The position numbers were made by a program, and so were the translations under genes. The notes beneath the pieces are model-generated. The model did no database searches. It was not told the origin of the DNA and saw nothing but the letters and a program-made list of their open reading frames with translations. Positions 9,363 to 18,130 of a stretch of DNA of 64,000 bases are shown here, in pieces; position 1 is the first letter of the stretch; each line of letters starts with the position of its first letter. Source of the DNA: Paenibacillus lycopersici (GTDB lineage: Bacteria > Bacillota > Bacilli > Paenibacillales > Paenibacillaceae); contig NZ_CP048209.1 of NCBI RefSeq assembly GCF_010119935.1, forward strand, positions 2,855,001 to 2,919,000, in the 5' to 3' direction.

Positions 9363-10640
9363 ATGCATATGATTCAAGTCGTCTTTTTGACGGTAATGGT
9401 CTTCTTCGTCATCGTGACCATACATGAATGGGGTCACTTTTATTTTGCGAAGCGCGCCGGAATTTTGGTGAGGGAGTTTGCGATCGGGTTTGGCCCGAAA
9501 CTGTTCTCCATCAAACGCGGCGAGACGCGGTATACGCTTCGGCTCGTGCCTGCCGGCGGCTTCGTCCGCATGGCCGGCGAAGATCCGGAGCTGGTCGAGG
9601 TGCAGCCGGGACAGACGGTCGCCATCCGCGTGAAAGACGATAAAGTCACCCGTATTTATTTGGACCGGCTGGACGATCGCAGCAACGTCGTCCGCGGCGA
9701 AGTGGAAACGATCGATATCGAGCAGAAGCTGAAGATGACCTTGAACGCGGACGGGTTGATCGAAAGCTTCGCCATCCATCCGCAGGCGCTGTTGATCGCG
9801 AAAGGGAGAGAGACGCAAATCGCGCCGCTCGACCGGCAATTCGGCAGCAAGACGGTCGGACAGCGCGCGCTGGCGATCGTCGCGGGACCGGTCATGAACT
9901 TCGTGCTCGCCTTCGTGCTGTTCTTCGCGTATATCCAGATGGCGGGCGTTCCGATGGAGAATCCGGACCGGCTGTTGATCGGCGATGTCGTGCAGGGCAT
10001 GCCGGCCTCGCAGGCCGACATTAAGGTCGGCGACGTGATCTACGCGGTGAACGGCGTCAAGATCGGCACCGATTCCGATAAAATGATCGAACTGATCAGC
10101 AAATCGGCCAATAAGCCGCTTACGTTTACCGTTGTCCGGAGCGGCAAGGAGATTACGTCCAAAATCACGCCGAAGCCCGATGACAACGGCGACGGGAAGC
10201 TGGGCATCTCCGCCGCGCTGCCGTCGCGTCCGGCGAAGATCGGCGAAACGTTCAAATACGCGGGCAATGCGATGAAGAACATGACGGTAATGATTTTCCA
10301 AGGCTTCAAAAACCTGGTGACCTTGAAGGTCAAGCTCGACGATCTTGGCGGTCCGGTAAGGACGGCACAAGTGACGAGCCAGATAGCACAGCAAGGACTG
10401 ACCCAGCTGACATCGTGGGTTGCCGTGCTTAGCTTGTATTTGGGGATATTCAACCTGCTGCCGATCCCCGCGCTCGATGGAAGCCGTTTGCTCTTCCTCG
10501 GCCTGGAAGCGGTCCGCGGACGACCGGTCGATCCGAACCGCGAAAGCATGGTCCATTTTATCGGCTTTGCGATGCTCATGCTGCTGATGCTGGCCGTAAC
10601 GTATAATGATATTTTGCGCTTGGTAAGAGGGGAGCACTAG
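9363..10640 (+). CDS. rseP: Site-2 zinc metalloprotease RseP/RasP
   Basis: A 425-residue intramembrane protease. HEWGH at residues 21-25 lies in the first membrane helix and binds zinc; a PDZ domain occupies roughly 180-270; the second active-site segment NLLPIPALDG lies near residue 370 in a membrane helix. In Bacillus, RasP cleaves anti-sigma factors such as RsiW and remnants of signal peptides. Good GGAGG ribosome site. Placement after dxr and before proS is the conserved order. Confidence 0.95.
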   Translation: MHMIQVVFLTVMVFFVIVTIHEWGHFYFAKRAGILVREFAIGFGPKLFSIKRGETRYTLRLVPAGGFVRMAGEDPELVEVQPGQTVAIRVKDDKVTRIYLDRLDDRSNVVRGEVETIDIEQKLKMTLNADGLIESFAIHPQALLIAKGRETQIAPLDRQFGSKTVGQRALAIVAGPVMNFVLAFVLFFAYIQMAGVPMENPDRLLIGDVVQGMPASQADIKVGDVIYAVNGVKIGTDSDKMIELISKSANKPLTFTVVRSGKEITSKITPKPDDNGDGKLGISAALPSRPAKIGETFKYAGNAMKNMTVMIFQGFKNLVTLKVKLDDLGGPVRTAQVTSQIAQQGLTQLTSWVAVLSLYLGIFNLLPIPALDGSRLLFLGLEAVRGRPVDPNRESMVHFIGFAMLMLLMLAVTYNDILRLVRGEH

Positions 10641-10646
10641 TCGGCC

Positions 10647-12095
10647 ATGTCGAAGGAAAAACAATTCGTAACGGAAATCACGCCGCAGAGCGAGGATTTC
10701 TCCCGTTGGTATATCGATGTTATCAAGAAAGCCGAACTGATGGATTATTCGCCGGTTCGCGGCTGTATCGTGTTCCGTCCGGAAGGCTTCGAGATCTGGG
10801 AGCATATGCGCGACGAGCTGGACCGCCGTTTCAAGGAAACCGGTCACCGCAACGCCTACTTCCCGATGTTCATTCCGGAGAGCTTCTTCTTGAAGGAGAA
10901 GGAGCATGTCGAAGGCTTTAACCCGGAGCTGCCGTGGGTTACGGAAGCGGGCGGCGAGAAGCTGGAAGAGCGCCTGGCCATCCGTCCGACGTCGGAAACG
11001 ATCATCGGCCATATGTATTCGAAATGGGTGCAGTCGTACCGCGATCTGCCGGTTCTGATCAATCAATGGGCGAACGTCGTCCGCTGGGAGAAGCGGACGC
11101 TGCCGTTCCTGCGCACGACGGAGTTCCTGTGGCAGGAAGGCCATACGGCGCACGAGCTGGAGAGCGAAGCGCGCGAAGAGACGAACCGCATGCTGGAAAT
11201 TTACCGCGATTTCTGCGAGAACTACCTTGCGATTCCGGTTATCATGGGCCAGAAGACGCCTTCCGAGCGGTTCGCCGGCGCGGTGGACACGTACTCGATC
11301 GAGGCGATGATGAAGGACGGACGCGCCGTTCAGGCGGGGACATCCCACTACCTCGGCACGAAATTCGCCGTCGCGTTCGATATCAAATATTTGGACCGGG
11401 AGAATACGCAGCAATTCGTGCATACGACGTCATGGGGCGTCTCGACGCGGCTGATGGGCGCGATGATCATGGTGCACGGCGACGACCGCGGCCTCGTGCT
11501 TCCGCCGAAGGTTGCGCCGACGCAGGTCGTGATGATTCCGATCGGACCGCCGAAGACGCGCGAGCAAGTCGTCGGCCGGGTGGACGAGCTGTACGCAGAG
11601 CTGAAGAAAGCCGGCATTCGCGTCAAAGTCGACGACCGCACGGACGTCAGTCCGGGCTGGAAGTTCAACGAGTATGAAATGCGCGGCGTACCGCTGCGGC
11701 TTGAACTCGGACCGCGAGACATGGAGAACGGACAAGTCGTGCTCGTGTCGCGCGTGACCGGCGAGAAGCGCATCGTGCAGCAGAGCAGCCTGAAGGAAGA
11801 AATTGAACGTATGCTGGCGGATATTCACCGTGATATGCTGGAGCGTGCAAAGCAATTCCGTACGGAACATTCGTATTCGGTCGAAACGCTGGACGAAATG
11901 AAGGCCTTGTTCGAGGAACAGCGCGGCTTCGCGCTGGCGGGCTGGTGCGGATCGGACGCATGCGAGCGTCAAGTGAAGGAAGAAACGGGTGCTACGAGCC
12001 GGAACATTCCGTTCGAGCCTGCCGAGCATAAAACGACATGCTTGGTGTGCGGGGAGAAGGCGGAGCATTCCGTCGTATTCGCTCGGGCGTATTGA
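10647..12095 (+). CDS. proS: Prolyl-tRNA synthetase, archaeal/eukaryote-type (ProS type 3)
   Basis: A 482-residue class II ProRS. It lacks the editing (INS) insertion of the common 565-residue bacterial enzyme and instead carries archaeal-type features: the start EITPQSEDFSRWYIDVIKKA, motif 2 with FLRTTEFLWQEGHTAH near residue 155-175, an anticodon domain, and a C-terminal zinc domain with paired cysteines (WCGSDAC near 433 and CLVCG near 465). It begins 6 bp after rseP. The bacterial form usually fills this locus in Bacillus subtilis, so replacement by an old transfer is likely. Confidence 0.95.
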   Translation: MSKEKQFVTEITPQSEDFSRWYIDVIKKAELMDYSPVRGCIVFRPEGFEIWEHMRDELDRRFKETGHRNAYFPMFIPESFFLKEKEHVEGFNPELPWVTEAGGEKLEERLAIRPTSETIIGHMYSKWVQSYRDLPVLINQWANVVRWEKRTLPFLRTTEFLWQEGHTAHELESEAREETNRMLEIYRDFCENYLAIPVIMGQKTPSERFAGAVDTYSIEAMMKDGRAVQAGTSHYLGTKFAVAFDIKYLDRENTQQFVHTTSWGVSTRLMGAMIMVHGDDRGLVLPPKVAPTQVVMIPIGPPKTREQVVGRVDELYAELKKAGIRVKVDDRTDVSPGWKFNEYEMRGVPLRLELGPRDMENGQVVLVSRVTGEKRIVQQSSLKEEIERMLADIHRDMLERAKQFRTEHSYSVETLDEMKALFEEQRGFALAGWCGSDACERQVKEETGATSRNIPFEPAEHKTTCLVCGEKAEHSVVFARAY

Positions 12096-12113
12096 GTTTT
12101 GGGGGAGGGCGAC

Positions 12114-15100
12114 ATGAACCAAACCGGGGATAAGCGGCAGCGGTTCGAACTGCTCTTGAAGCAGGCGGACCTGCCGCAGCAATTGACGGATGAGCATTTT
12201 GGCGATGGATTCATAGACAAAGTGATCGTAAGCCGGAGCAACCGGGAATGGACGTTTTGCATAAGCAAAACGTCTTTGGTTCCTTTACCGGCTTTTAGTG
12301 TTTTTTGCAGGGCGGTACAAAGCAAGTTCGCGCATATTGCGCAAATCTCGTTCCGGTTCCAGTTCGGCGGCGAGGTCGCCAGAGCGGATATCGTGACCGA
12401 ATATTGGCCGGCCTTCGTCGAATGGCTGCAGCAAAGCAATGCGTCCATCAACGGCTGGATCAGCAAAGCGAAGATGGAGACGGACGGCGAGCTCGTCACG
12501 CTCTATATGATGGACGAGATGGGACTCGAAATGGCGAAGAAGAAACGGATCGACGAATTGGCGGTCGCCTTCTTCAAGGATCAATTCACGGTTCCCTGCC
12601 GCATCAAGATGAAGGTGGCGGAATCGAAGCAGGAAATCTACGAGGCGTTCGAACAGAAGCGGATCCAGGAAGAGCGCGACGTGATCGAGCAGATGATGAC
12701 GGCCTCGATTGCGGAAGCGCCGCCTGTCGAAGAAGGCGATGTCCGGCTCGTCGTGGGCTACGACATTCGCGAGGAAGCCGTGCCGATCATGAACATTATC
12801 GAAGAAGAGAAGAAAATTACGGTCCAAGGCGCCGTGTTCGGGCTGGAAGAGAAAGAACTGCGCAACGGCAGCACGCTCTTCACCTTCAACGTAACCGACT
12901 TCTCCGATTCGATCGCGCTGAAAATGTTCGCCAAGACGAAGGACGACGTCAAAGTGCTCAAACAGCTGGCGAACGGCAAATGGGTCAAGGCGCGCGGCCG
13001 CGTGGAATACGACCGGTTCATGATGGAGCCGGAGCTCGTCATGATGCCGTCCGACCTGCACGAGGTCATGGCGCCGAGGGAACCGAAGGACGATGCGGAA
13101 GAGAAGCGCGTCGAGTTCCATTTGCACACGACGATGAGCACGATGGATGCGGTCACGTCCGTCGATACGTACATCAAGCAAGCTGCCAAATGGGGACATA
13201 AAGCGATTGCCATCACGGACCACGGGAACGTGCAGTGCTTCCCCGAAGCGGCGAAAGCGGCGAAGAAGAACGGCATTCAAGTGCTGTACGGCTTGGAGGC
13301 CAATGTCATCAACGACGCCATTCCGATGGTGATGAACGACCGCGAGGAACCGCTGGCGACGGCCGTTTACGTCGTTTTCGATATCGAGACGACGGGGCTG
13401 TCGGTCGTGAACAACAAGATCATCGAGCTGGCGGGCGTCAAAATGCAGGAAGGCAAAGAAATCGGCCGATTCTCGACGTTCATCAACCCGCATGAGAATA
13501 TACCCTATAATATCCAGCAGCTGACGAACATCACGAACGAGATGGTTGCCGACGCGCCGGAGCTCGGGCCGAAGATCAAGGAATTCGTCGCGTTCATCGG
13601 CGACGCCGTTCTCGTCGCGCATAATGCCCGTTTCGATATGGGATTCATCCAGGCGGCGTGCAAGCTGCACGGGCTGCCGGAAGTGAAGAATCCGGTGCTC
13701 GATACGCTCGAGCTGGCGCGTTTCCTGCATCCTTCGATGAAGAACCACCGTCTCGGGACGCTGGCGGATAAATTCAAAATCAGTCTGGAGAACGCTCACC
13801 GCGCGATCGACGACTCCATCGCCCTGGGCGGCGTATTGTTCGCGTTGATCGGCGACGCCGCGGCTCGCAACATTACCGGCCTGCATATGCTGAACGACTA
13901 TGTCGGACTGGACCTGTCCAATATGCGGCCGTTTCACTGCTGCATCTACGCACTGAATGCGGCAGGCAAGAAGAACTTATTCAAATTAATCTCGATGTCG
14001 CATACGCAATATTTCAAACGCGTCGCAATCATACCGAAGAGCAAGCTGACGGAGCTGCGGGAAGGGCTGCTCGTCATTTCCGGCTGCGAGAAAGGCGAGT
14101 TCTTCGAGGCGGTACTGAACAAGTCCATGGAAGAAGCCGAAGAGGTCGCGCATTATTACGACGTGCTCGAAATTCAGCCGATCACGTTCTACATGCATTT
14201 GGTGGAGAAGGGCTTCGTGGCAAGCCGCGCCGAAATCGAACAGGCGCTTCGCCGCGTGTGCGAGATCGGCGACAAGCTGGGCAAACCGGTCATCGCGACC
14301 GGCAACGTGCATTATTTGCAGGAGCGGGACAAAATGTTCCGCGACATTACGATTCACGGCATAACGGGCTTCAGTCCGCTCAAGGACATTACGAAGCCGG
14401 ACGCGCATTTCCGGACGACCAAGGAGATGCTCGCCGAGTTCGCGTTCCTTGGCGAAGCCCGTGCGTACGAGGTGGTCGTGAAGAACACGAACGGGCTTGT
14501 CGACCGGTTCGAGGCATTCGATCTGTTCCCGTCGAAGCTGTTCGTTCCGATCATGGAAGGCGCAGACGAAGAGATGCGCGAAACTTGCTACGAAACGGCC
14601 AAGCGGCTATACGGCGAGCCGATTCCGGACGTTGTCGTGCAGCGGCTGGAGAAAGAGCTCGTGCCGATCACGAAGGCCGGCTTCTCCGCGAACTATTTGA
14701 TATCCGAGCGGCTCGTGAAGAAGTCCAACGCGGACGGGTATCTTGTCGGCTCCCGGGGCTCGGTCGGTTCGTCCGTCGTGGCGACGTTCCTCGGCATTTC
14801 CGAGGTTAACCCGCTTCCGGCGCACTATACCTGTTTGAACGAAGCGTGCAAATACAGCGAATGGTTCCTCGACGGCAGCTATCCGAGCGGCTTCGACCTG
14901 CCGGACAAGATTTGCCCGAATTGCGGCAGGCCGCTCAAAGGGGAAGGCCAGGATATTCCGTTCGAGACGTTCCTCGGCTTCAAGGGCGATAAAGTTCCCG
15001 ATATCGATTTGAACTTCTCGGGGGAATATCAGCCGACGGCGCATAACTTCACGAAAGAAATGTTCGGCGACAAGGCCGTTTACCGCGCGGGTACGATCGG

Positions 15101-16421
15101 CACCGTCGCCGAGAAGACCGCCTACGGCTTCGCCAAGAAGTACGAGGAAGAGAAAGGCAAGAAGTGGCGCGGCGCGGAGCTGTCCCGCCTGGCGTCCGGG
15201 TGTACCGGCGTCAAACGGAGCACGGGACAGCATCCCGGCGGCATCGTCGTCGTACCGGATTACATCGACGTGGAAGACGTTACGCCCGTGCAATACCCGG
15301 CGGATGACTTGAATGCCGAATGGCAGACGACGCATTTCGATTATCACGCGTTCGAAGAAAACCTGCTCAAGCTCGATATTCTCGGACACGACGATCCGAC
15401 CATGATGCGGATGCTGCAGGACTTGACCGGGGTCGATCCGACGACGATTCCGATGAACGATCCGAAAGTCATGAGCATGTTCAGCTCGACCGACGCGCTC
15501 GGCGTCACGCCTGAGCAAATTCGCTCCTCCGTGGCGACGTACGGCGTTCCGGAGATGGGAACGAAGTTCGTTCGCCAGATGCTCGAGGAGACGAAGCCGT
15601 CGACCTTCGCGGATTTGCTGCAAATTTCGGGCTTGTCCCACGGCACCGGCGTTTGGCTCGGCAACGCGCAGGAGCTGATCAAGAACCGGACCTGCACGAT
15701 CAAGACGGTTATCGGCTGTCGTGACGATATCATGCTCTACTTGATCTACAAGGCCGGCATGGACGCGGGCCTCGCGTTCAAAATTACCGAGAGCGTTCGT
15801 AAGGGACGCGGGCTGACCCCGGAATGGATCGAAGAGATGAAGAATTGCAAGGTGCCGCAATGGTACATCGATTCCTGTCTCAAGATCGAGTACATGTTCC
15901 CGAAAGCCCATGCCGCGGCCTACGTTATCTCCGCCGTGCGGACGGCGTTCTTCAAATTGTATTATCCGATCCATTATTATGCGACGTACTTCTCGATCCG
16001 CGCCGAGGACTTTGATCTGGAATTGCTGTGCCAAGGCTACGATGCGATTCTGAAGAAGCTGATCGAAATCGAGCAAAAAGGATTCAGCGCCACGCCGAAA
16101 GAGAAGAACAGCGTCTCGCTGCTCGAGATGGCGCTCGAAATGACCGCGCGGGGCTTCACCTTCAAGCCGATCGACCTGTACCGGTCCGAAGCGACGCGCT
16201 TCATCGTCGAAGGCACGTCGCTCATCCCGCCGTTCGGCGCGATCAGCGGCATCGGTGAGAACGCCGCCCGCAACATCGCGGGAGCGCGCGACTTCGGCGA
16301 GTTCCTGTCGATCGAAGATTTCCAGCAGAAGTCGAAGGCGACGAAGACGATCGTCGAAGTGCTGACCGGCATGGGATGTTTCCGCGGACTGCCGGAATCG
16401 AACCAGCTGTCGTTGTTCTAG
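12114..16421 (+). CDS. polC: DNA polymerase III alpha subunit, PolC type
   Basis: The Gram-positive replicative polymerase, about 1435 residues. In order: N-terminal domain, OB fold (around 230-330), PHP domain starting at HLHTTMSTMDAV (around 335), an inserted 3'-5' exonuclease with FDIETTGLS (around 420) and HNARFDMGF, the rest of PHP, a zinc finger (CPNCGRPLKG with an upstream Cys pair, around 920-945), then palm/fingers with PDIDLNFSGEYQ. ATG 12114 follows GGGGGAGG and is preferred to the in-frame TTG at 12099. It is 18 bp after proS. Length is normal for PolC. Confidence 0.98.
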   Translation: MNQTGDKRQRFELLLKQADLPQQLTDEHFGDGFIDKVIVSRSNREWTFCISKTSLVPLPAFSVFCRAVQSKFAHIAQISFRFQFGGEVARADIVTEYWPAFVEWLQQSNASINGWISKAKMETDGELVTLYMMDEMGLEMAKKKRIDELAVAFFKDQFTVPCRIKMKVAESKQEIYEAFEQKRIQEERDVIEQMMTASIAEAPPVEEGDVRLVVGYDIREEAVPIMNIIEEEKKITVQGAVFGLEEKELRNGSTLFTFNVTDFSDSIALKMFAKTKDDVKVLKQLANGKWVKARGRVEYDRFMMEPELVMMPSDLHEVMAPREPKDDAEEKRVEFHLHTTMSTMDAVTSVDTYIKQAAKWGHKAIAITDHGNVQCFPEAAKAAKKNGIQVLYGLEANVINDAIPMVMNDREEPLATAVYVVFDIETTGLSVVNNKIIELAGVKMQEGKEIGRFSTFINPHENIPYNIQQLTNITNEMVADAPELGPKIKEFVAFIGDAVLVAHNARFDMGFIQAACKLHGLPEVKNPVLDTLELARFLHPSMKNHRLGTLADKFKISLENAHRAIDDSIALGGVLFALIGDAAARNITGLHMLNDYVGLDLSNMRPFHCCIYALNAAGKKNLFKLISMSHTQYFKRVAIIPKSKLTELREGLLVISGCEKGEFFEAVLNKSMEEAEEVAHYYDVLEIQPITFYMHLVEKGFVASRAEIEQALRRVCEIGDKLGKPVIATGNVHYLQERDKMFRDITIHGITGFSPLKDITKPDAHFRTTKEMLAEFAFLGEARAYEVVVKNTNGLVDRFEAFDLFPSKLFVPIMEGADEEMRETCYETAKRLYGEPIPDVVVQRLEKELVPITKAGFSANYLISERLVKKSNADGYLVGSRGSVGSSVVATFLGISEVNPLPAHYTCLNEACKYSEWFLDGSYPSGFDLPDKICPNCGRPLKGEGQDIPFETFLGFKGDKVPDIDLNFSGEYQPTAHNFTKEMFGDKAVYRAGTIGTVAEKTAYGFAKKYEEEKGKKWRGAELSRLASGCTGVKRSTGQHPGGIVVVPDYIDVEDVTPVQYPADDLNAEWQTTHFDYHAFEENLLKLDILGHDDPTMMRMLQDLTGVDPTTIPMNDPKVMSMFSSTDALGVTPEQIRSSVATYGVPEMGTKFVRQMLEETKPSTFADLLQISGLSHGTGVWLGNAQELIKNRTCTIKTVIGCRDDIMLYLIYKAGMDAGLAFKITESVRKGRGLTPEWIEEMKNCKVPQWYIDSCLKIEYMFPKAHAAAYVISAVRTAFFKLYYPIHYYATYFSIRAEDFDLELLCQGYDAILKKLIEIEQKGFSATPKEKNSVSLLEMALEMTARGFTFKPIDLYRSEATRFIVEGTSLIPPFGAISGIGENAARNIAGARDFGEFLSIEDFQQKSKATKTIVEVLTGMGCFRGLPESNQLSLF

Positions 16422-17284
16422 GTTGCGAGAGGTAACTGGGGCCGCTGCGGCCACGTTCGTGAGCAAGCGAGTCTATAGCATGTGAGCGAGCGCCGCTGGG
16501 CGAGCTAAAGTGGTGCTAGGTTTACCGCAGGTAAACGAGCGACGCAGGAGCGACGAAGCCCTTCGCCCGGTTTCCGCAGGCGGTTGTCCAGGATTGGACA
16601 AGGCCAAACTTGAGGAATATATGGCCTTAGATTGTAGAGAAGCCCCATTACAGGTATCGGATGCGCAAGCGCACCGGCCAGAACCTTAAATTGGATGATT
16701 CGAGCAGGCTCGTGATAACTTGAGCTTGGAGCACGGACTGATTCAGCAGCGCTTCACCGGCTTGGACCGGACTGCACTGCACAAACCGTTTTGACCGAGC
16801 CGTCTTCATGACGGCCCGGTCGCGGTACGTCCGTCCGGTGAAGGAACGAAACGGACAGGGGATCCGTTATACACGTCATGATCGCGTCTTTTCGTGCGTT
16901 GGCGGACAGGGGATCCGTTATATCGGCCGATGCGCGTGTTTTCGATGTCATTCGGGGACATTAACGGATCCTGTGTCCAATCGCTCGTGGAAATAACGAA
17001 TCCTCAGTTGGACCTGGAGGAGATCGATTCGTTCTGCACCTTCGGCGTCGAGACTTTTTCGACAGCCGCGCCTGCCTTGCCCTATAGCGCCGGCAAGCGA
17101 GTGGGAAGAAGGGAGCGCAGGGCGGGGCGGGGGTGCAGCCGGAGAGTTTACGTGCCGCCTTGAACTCGGATGCATCCATTGCCGGTTCGATCCCGGCATC
17201 GCGCGTTCAAAAGCGGCCGCAGGCGCATCCCACGCCAGGAGCGGCGGGGCACGCCCCAAGCGAGCCCGCCAGCGCCCCGACATA
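16422..17284. other. Gene-free structured spacer between polC and rimP
   Basis: No credible gene. It holds many stem-loops: GGCCG/CGGCC (16440-16452), GTTTAC/GTAAAC (16520-16536), TTGTCC/GGACAA (16584-16601), AGGCCA/TGGCCT (16601-16627), and an 11-bp arm pair GACCG-A-GCCGTC / GACGGC-C-CGGTC (16793-16821). Then comes a repeated BamHI-site-bearing motif, and a GC-rich stretch to 17280. Small open frames here lack ribosome sites and protein-like composition. Could be a dispersed intergenic repeat element, a decayed mobile element or an unnamed RNA. Confidence 0.5.
16852..16978 (+). repeat. Three copies of a GGACAGGGGATCCGTTAT-type motif
   Basis: The 20-mer CGGACAGGGGATCCGTTATA occurs exactly at 16852-16871 and 16903-16922, 51 bp apart. 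A third, inverted copy (AACGGATCCTGTGTCC, 14 of 16 matching) lies at 16963-16978. Flanks are also similar in style (GCG..TTTTCG). Confidence 0.8.
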
Positions 17285-17313
17285 TTGTCACCATTGCATG
17301 GTTATGGTATAAT
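17285..17313 (+). promoter_or_regulatory. Sigma-A promoter of the rimP-nusA-infB operon
   Basis: TTGTCA, 17-base spacer, TATAAT: near-consensus. Transcription would begin around 17320, giving a leader of about 280 bases before rimP. Confidence 0.82.
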
Positions 17314-17350
17314 ATTTCTGGTAATGCTGATGATACGACTTTTTCGCAGA

Positions 17351-17370
17351 AGAGTGGGGAAACCCACTCT
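17351..17370 (+). promoter_or_regulatory. GNRA-capped hairpin in the rimP leader
   Basis: A perfect 8-bp stem AGAGTGGG/CCCACTCT closed by a GAAA tetraloop, about 30 bases into the transcript, followed by a mixed TTACGTTTTG rather than a clean U-run. It may be a conserved 5' element or a weak attenuator of the nusA operon. Confidence 0.6.
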
Positions 17371-17601
17371 TTACGTTTTGTCTGCACCTTTTTACGCTTA
17401 CGGATGCCAACGGAGCTCTACCGCGTTCAAGCCCGCCGGGAGATTTGCCTGACGACGCGCTTGAATTGCTCCGGGAAGAAACCATCTTTCGCTGCCCGGC
17501 GAGGGCGGCAGGCCGTTCTTCCTGCAGGGTCGATAATCAGCTGAAAATTAAACTGACAGCTCGCCTTAAGACGACCAGCTGCAGTAGGAGGTACATCTTT
17601 T

Positions 17602-18063
17602 TTGAGCAAATCGAACATCAAAACCGTCATAGAGGAAATGGTCAAACCGTTTCTGGACGAGAATGGATTTGAACTCGTGGACGTGGAGTACGTCAAAGAA
17701 GGAAGCAACTGGTTTCTTCGGGTCTACGTTGATAAAGAAGGCAATATCGATATCGACGAGTGCGGCCGGATCAGCGAGTATCTGAGCGAGAAGCTCGACG
17801 AGAACGATCCGATTCCCGACGCGTACTTCCTGGAAGTATCCTCGCCGGGTGCCGAACGTCCGCTGAAGAAGCCGGAAGACGTCGCCAAATCGGTAGGCAA
17901 GCATGTCTTCGTTACGACGTACGAGCCGGTCGGCGGCTTGAAAGAATTCGAAGGCACGCTGGTTTCGTTCGACGGGGAGGAAGTCGTCGTCGAGATCGGC
18001 AAGAAGAAGCACGCGATTCCGTACGCGAAAGTTGCAAGCGCCCGTTTAGCCATTATCTTCTAG
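17602..18063 (+). CDS. rimP: Ribosome maturation factor RimP
   Basis: A 153-residue RimP, needed for 30S assembly. It contains [23 protein letters not shown], the motif [16 protein letters not shown] and a C-terminal SH3-like barrel. TTG start 10 bases after AGGAGGT. First gene of the large rimP-nusA-rnpM-rplGA-infB operon, 67 bp before nusA. Confidence 0.96.
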   Translation: MSKSNIKTVIEEMVKPFLDENGFELVDVEYVKEGSNWFLRVYVDKEGNIDIDECGRISEYLSEKLDENDPIPDAYFLEVSSPGAERPLKKPEDVAKSVGKHVFVTTYEPVGGLKEFEGTLVSFDGEEVVVEIGKKKHAIPYAKVASARLAIIF

Positions 18064-18130
18064 CAGAAGCGAGAAGCAGCGGCTTTACTATAATGTTAGG
18101 GAAACAGTCGAAAGGGGGAACTCATTTCCA

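Noticed and set aside
9339-11423. 694-residue minus-strand frame opposite rseP and proS
   Set aside because: Crosses two well-supported genes and looks like antisense codon shadow.
14607-16466. 619-residue minus-strand frame opposite polC
   Set aside because: Shadow of polC, no motif.
17179-17202. tRNA T-arm-like GCCGG-TTCGATC-CCGGC stem-loop
   Set aside because: The T-arm pattern is perfect, but no acceptor, D or anticodon arms can be paired around it; treated as chance or a very decayed remnant.
17170-17544. 124-residue plus-strand frame across the rimP promoter
   Set aside because: It spans the promoter and leader hairpin, lacks a ribosome site and looks random.
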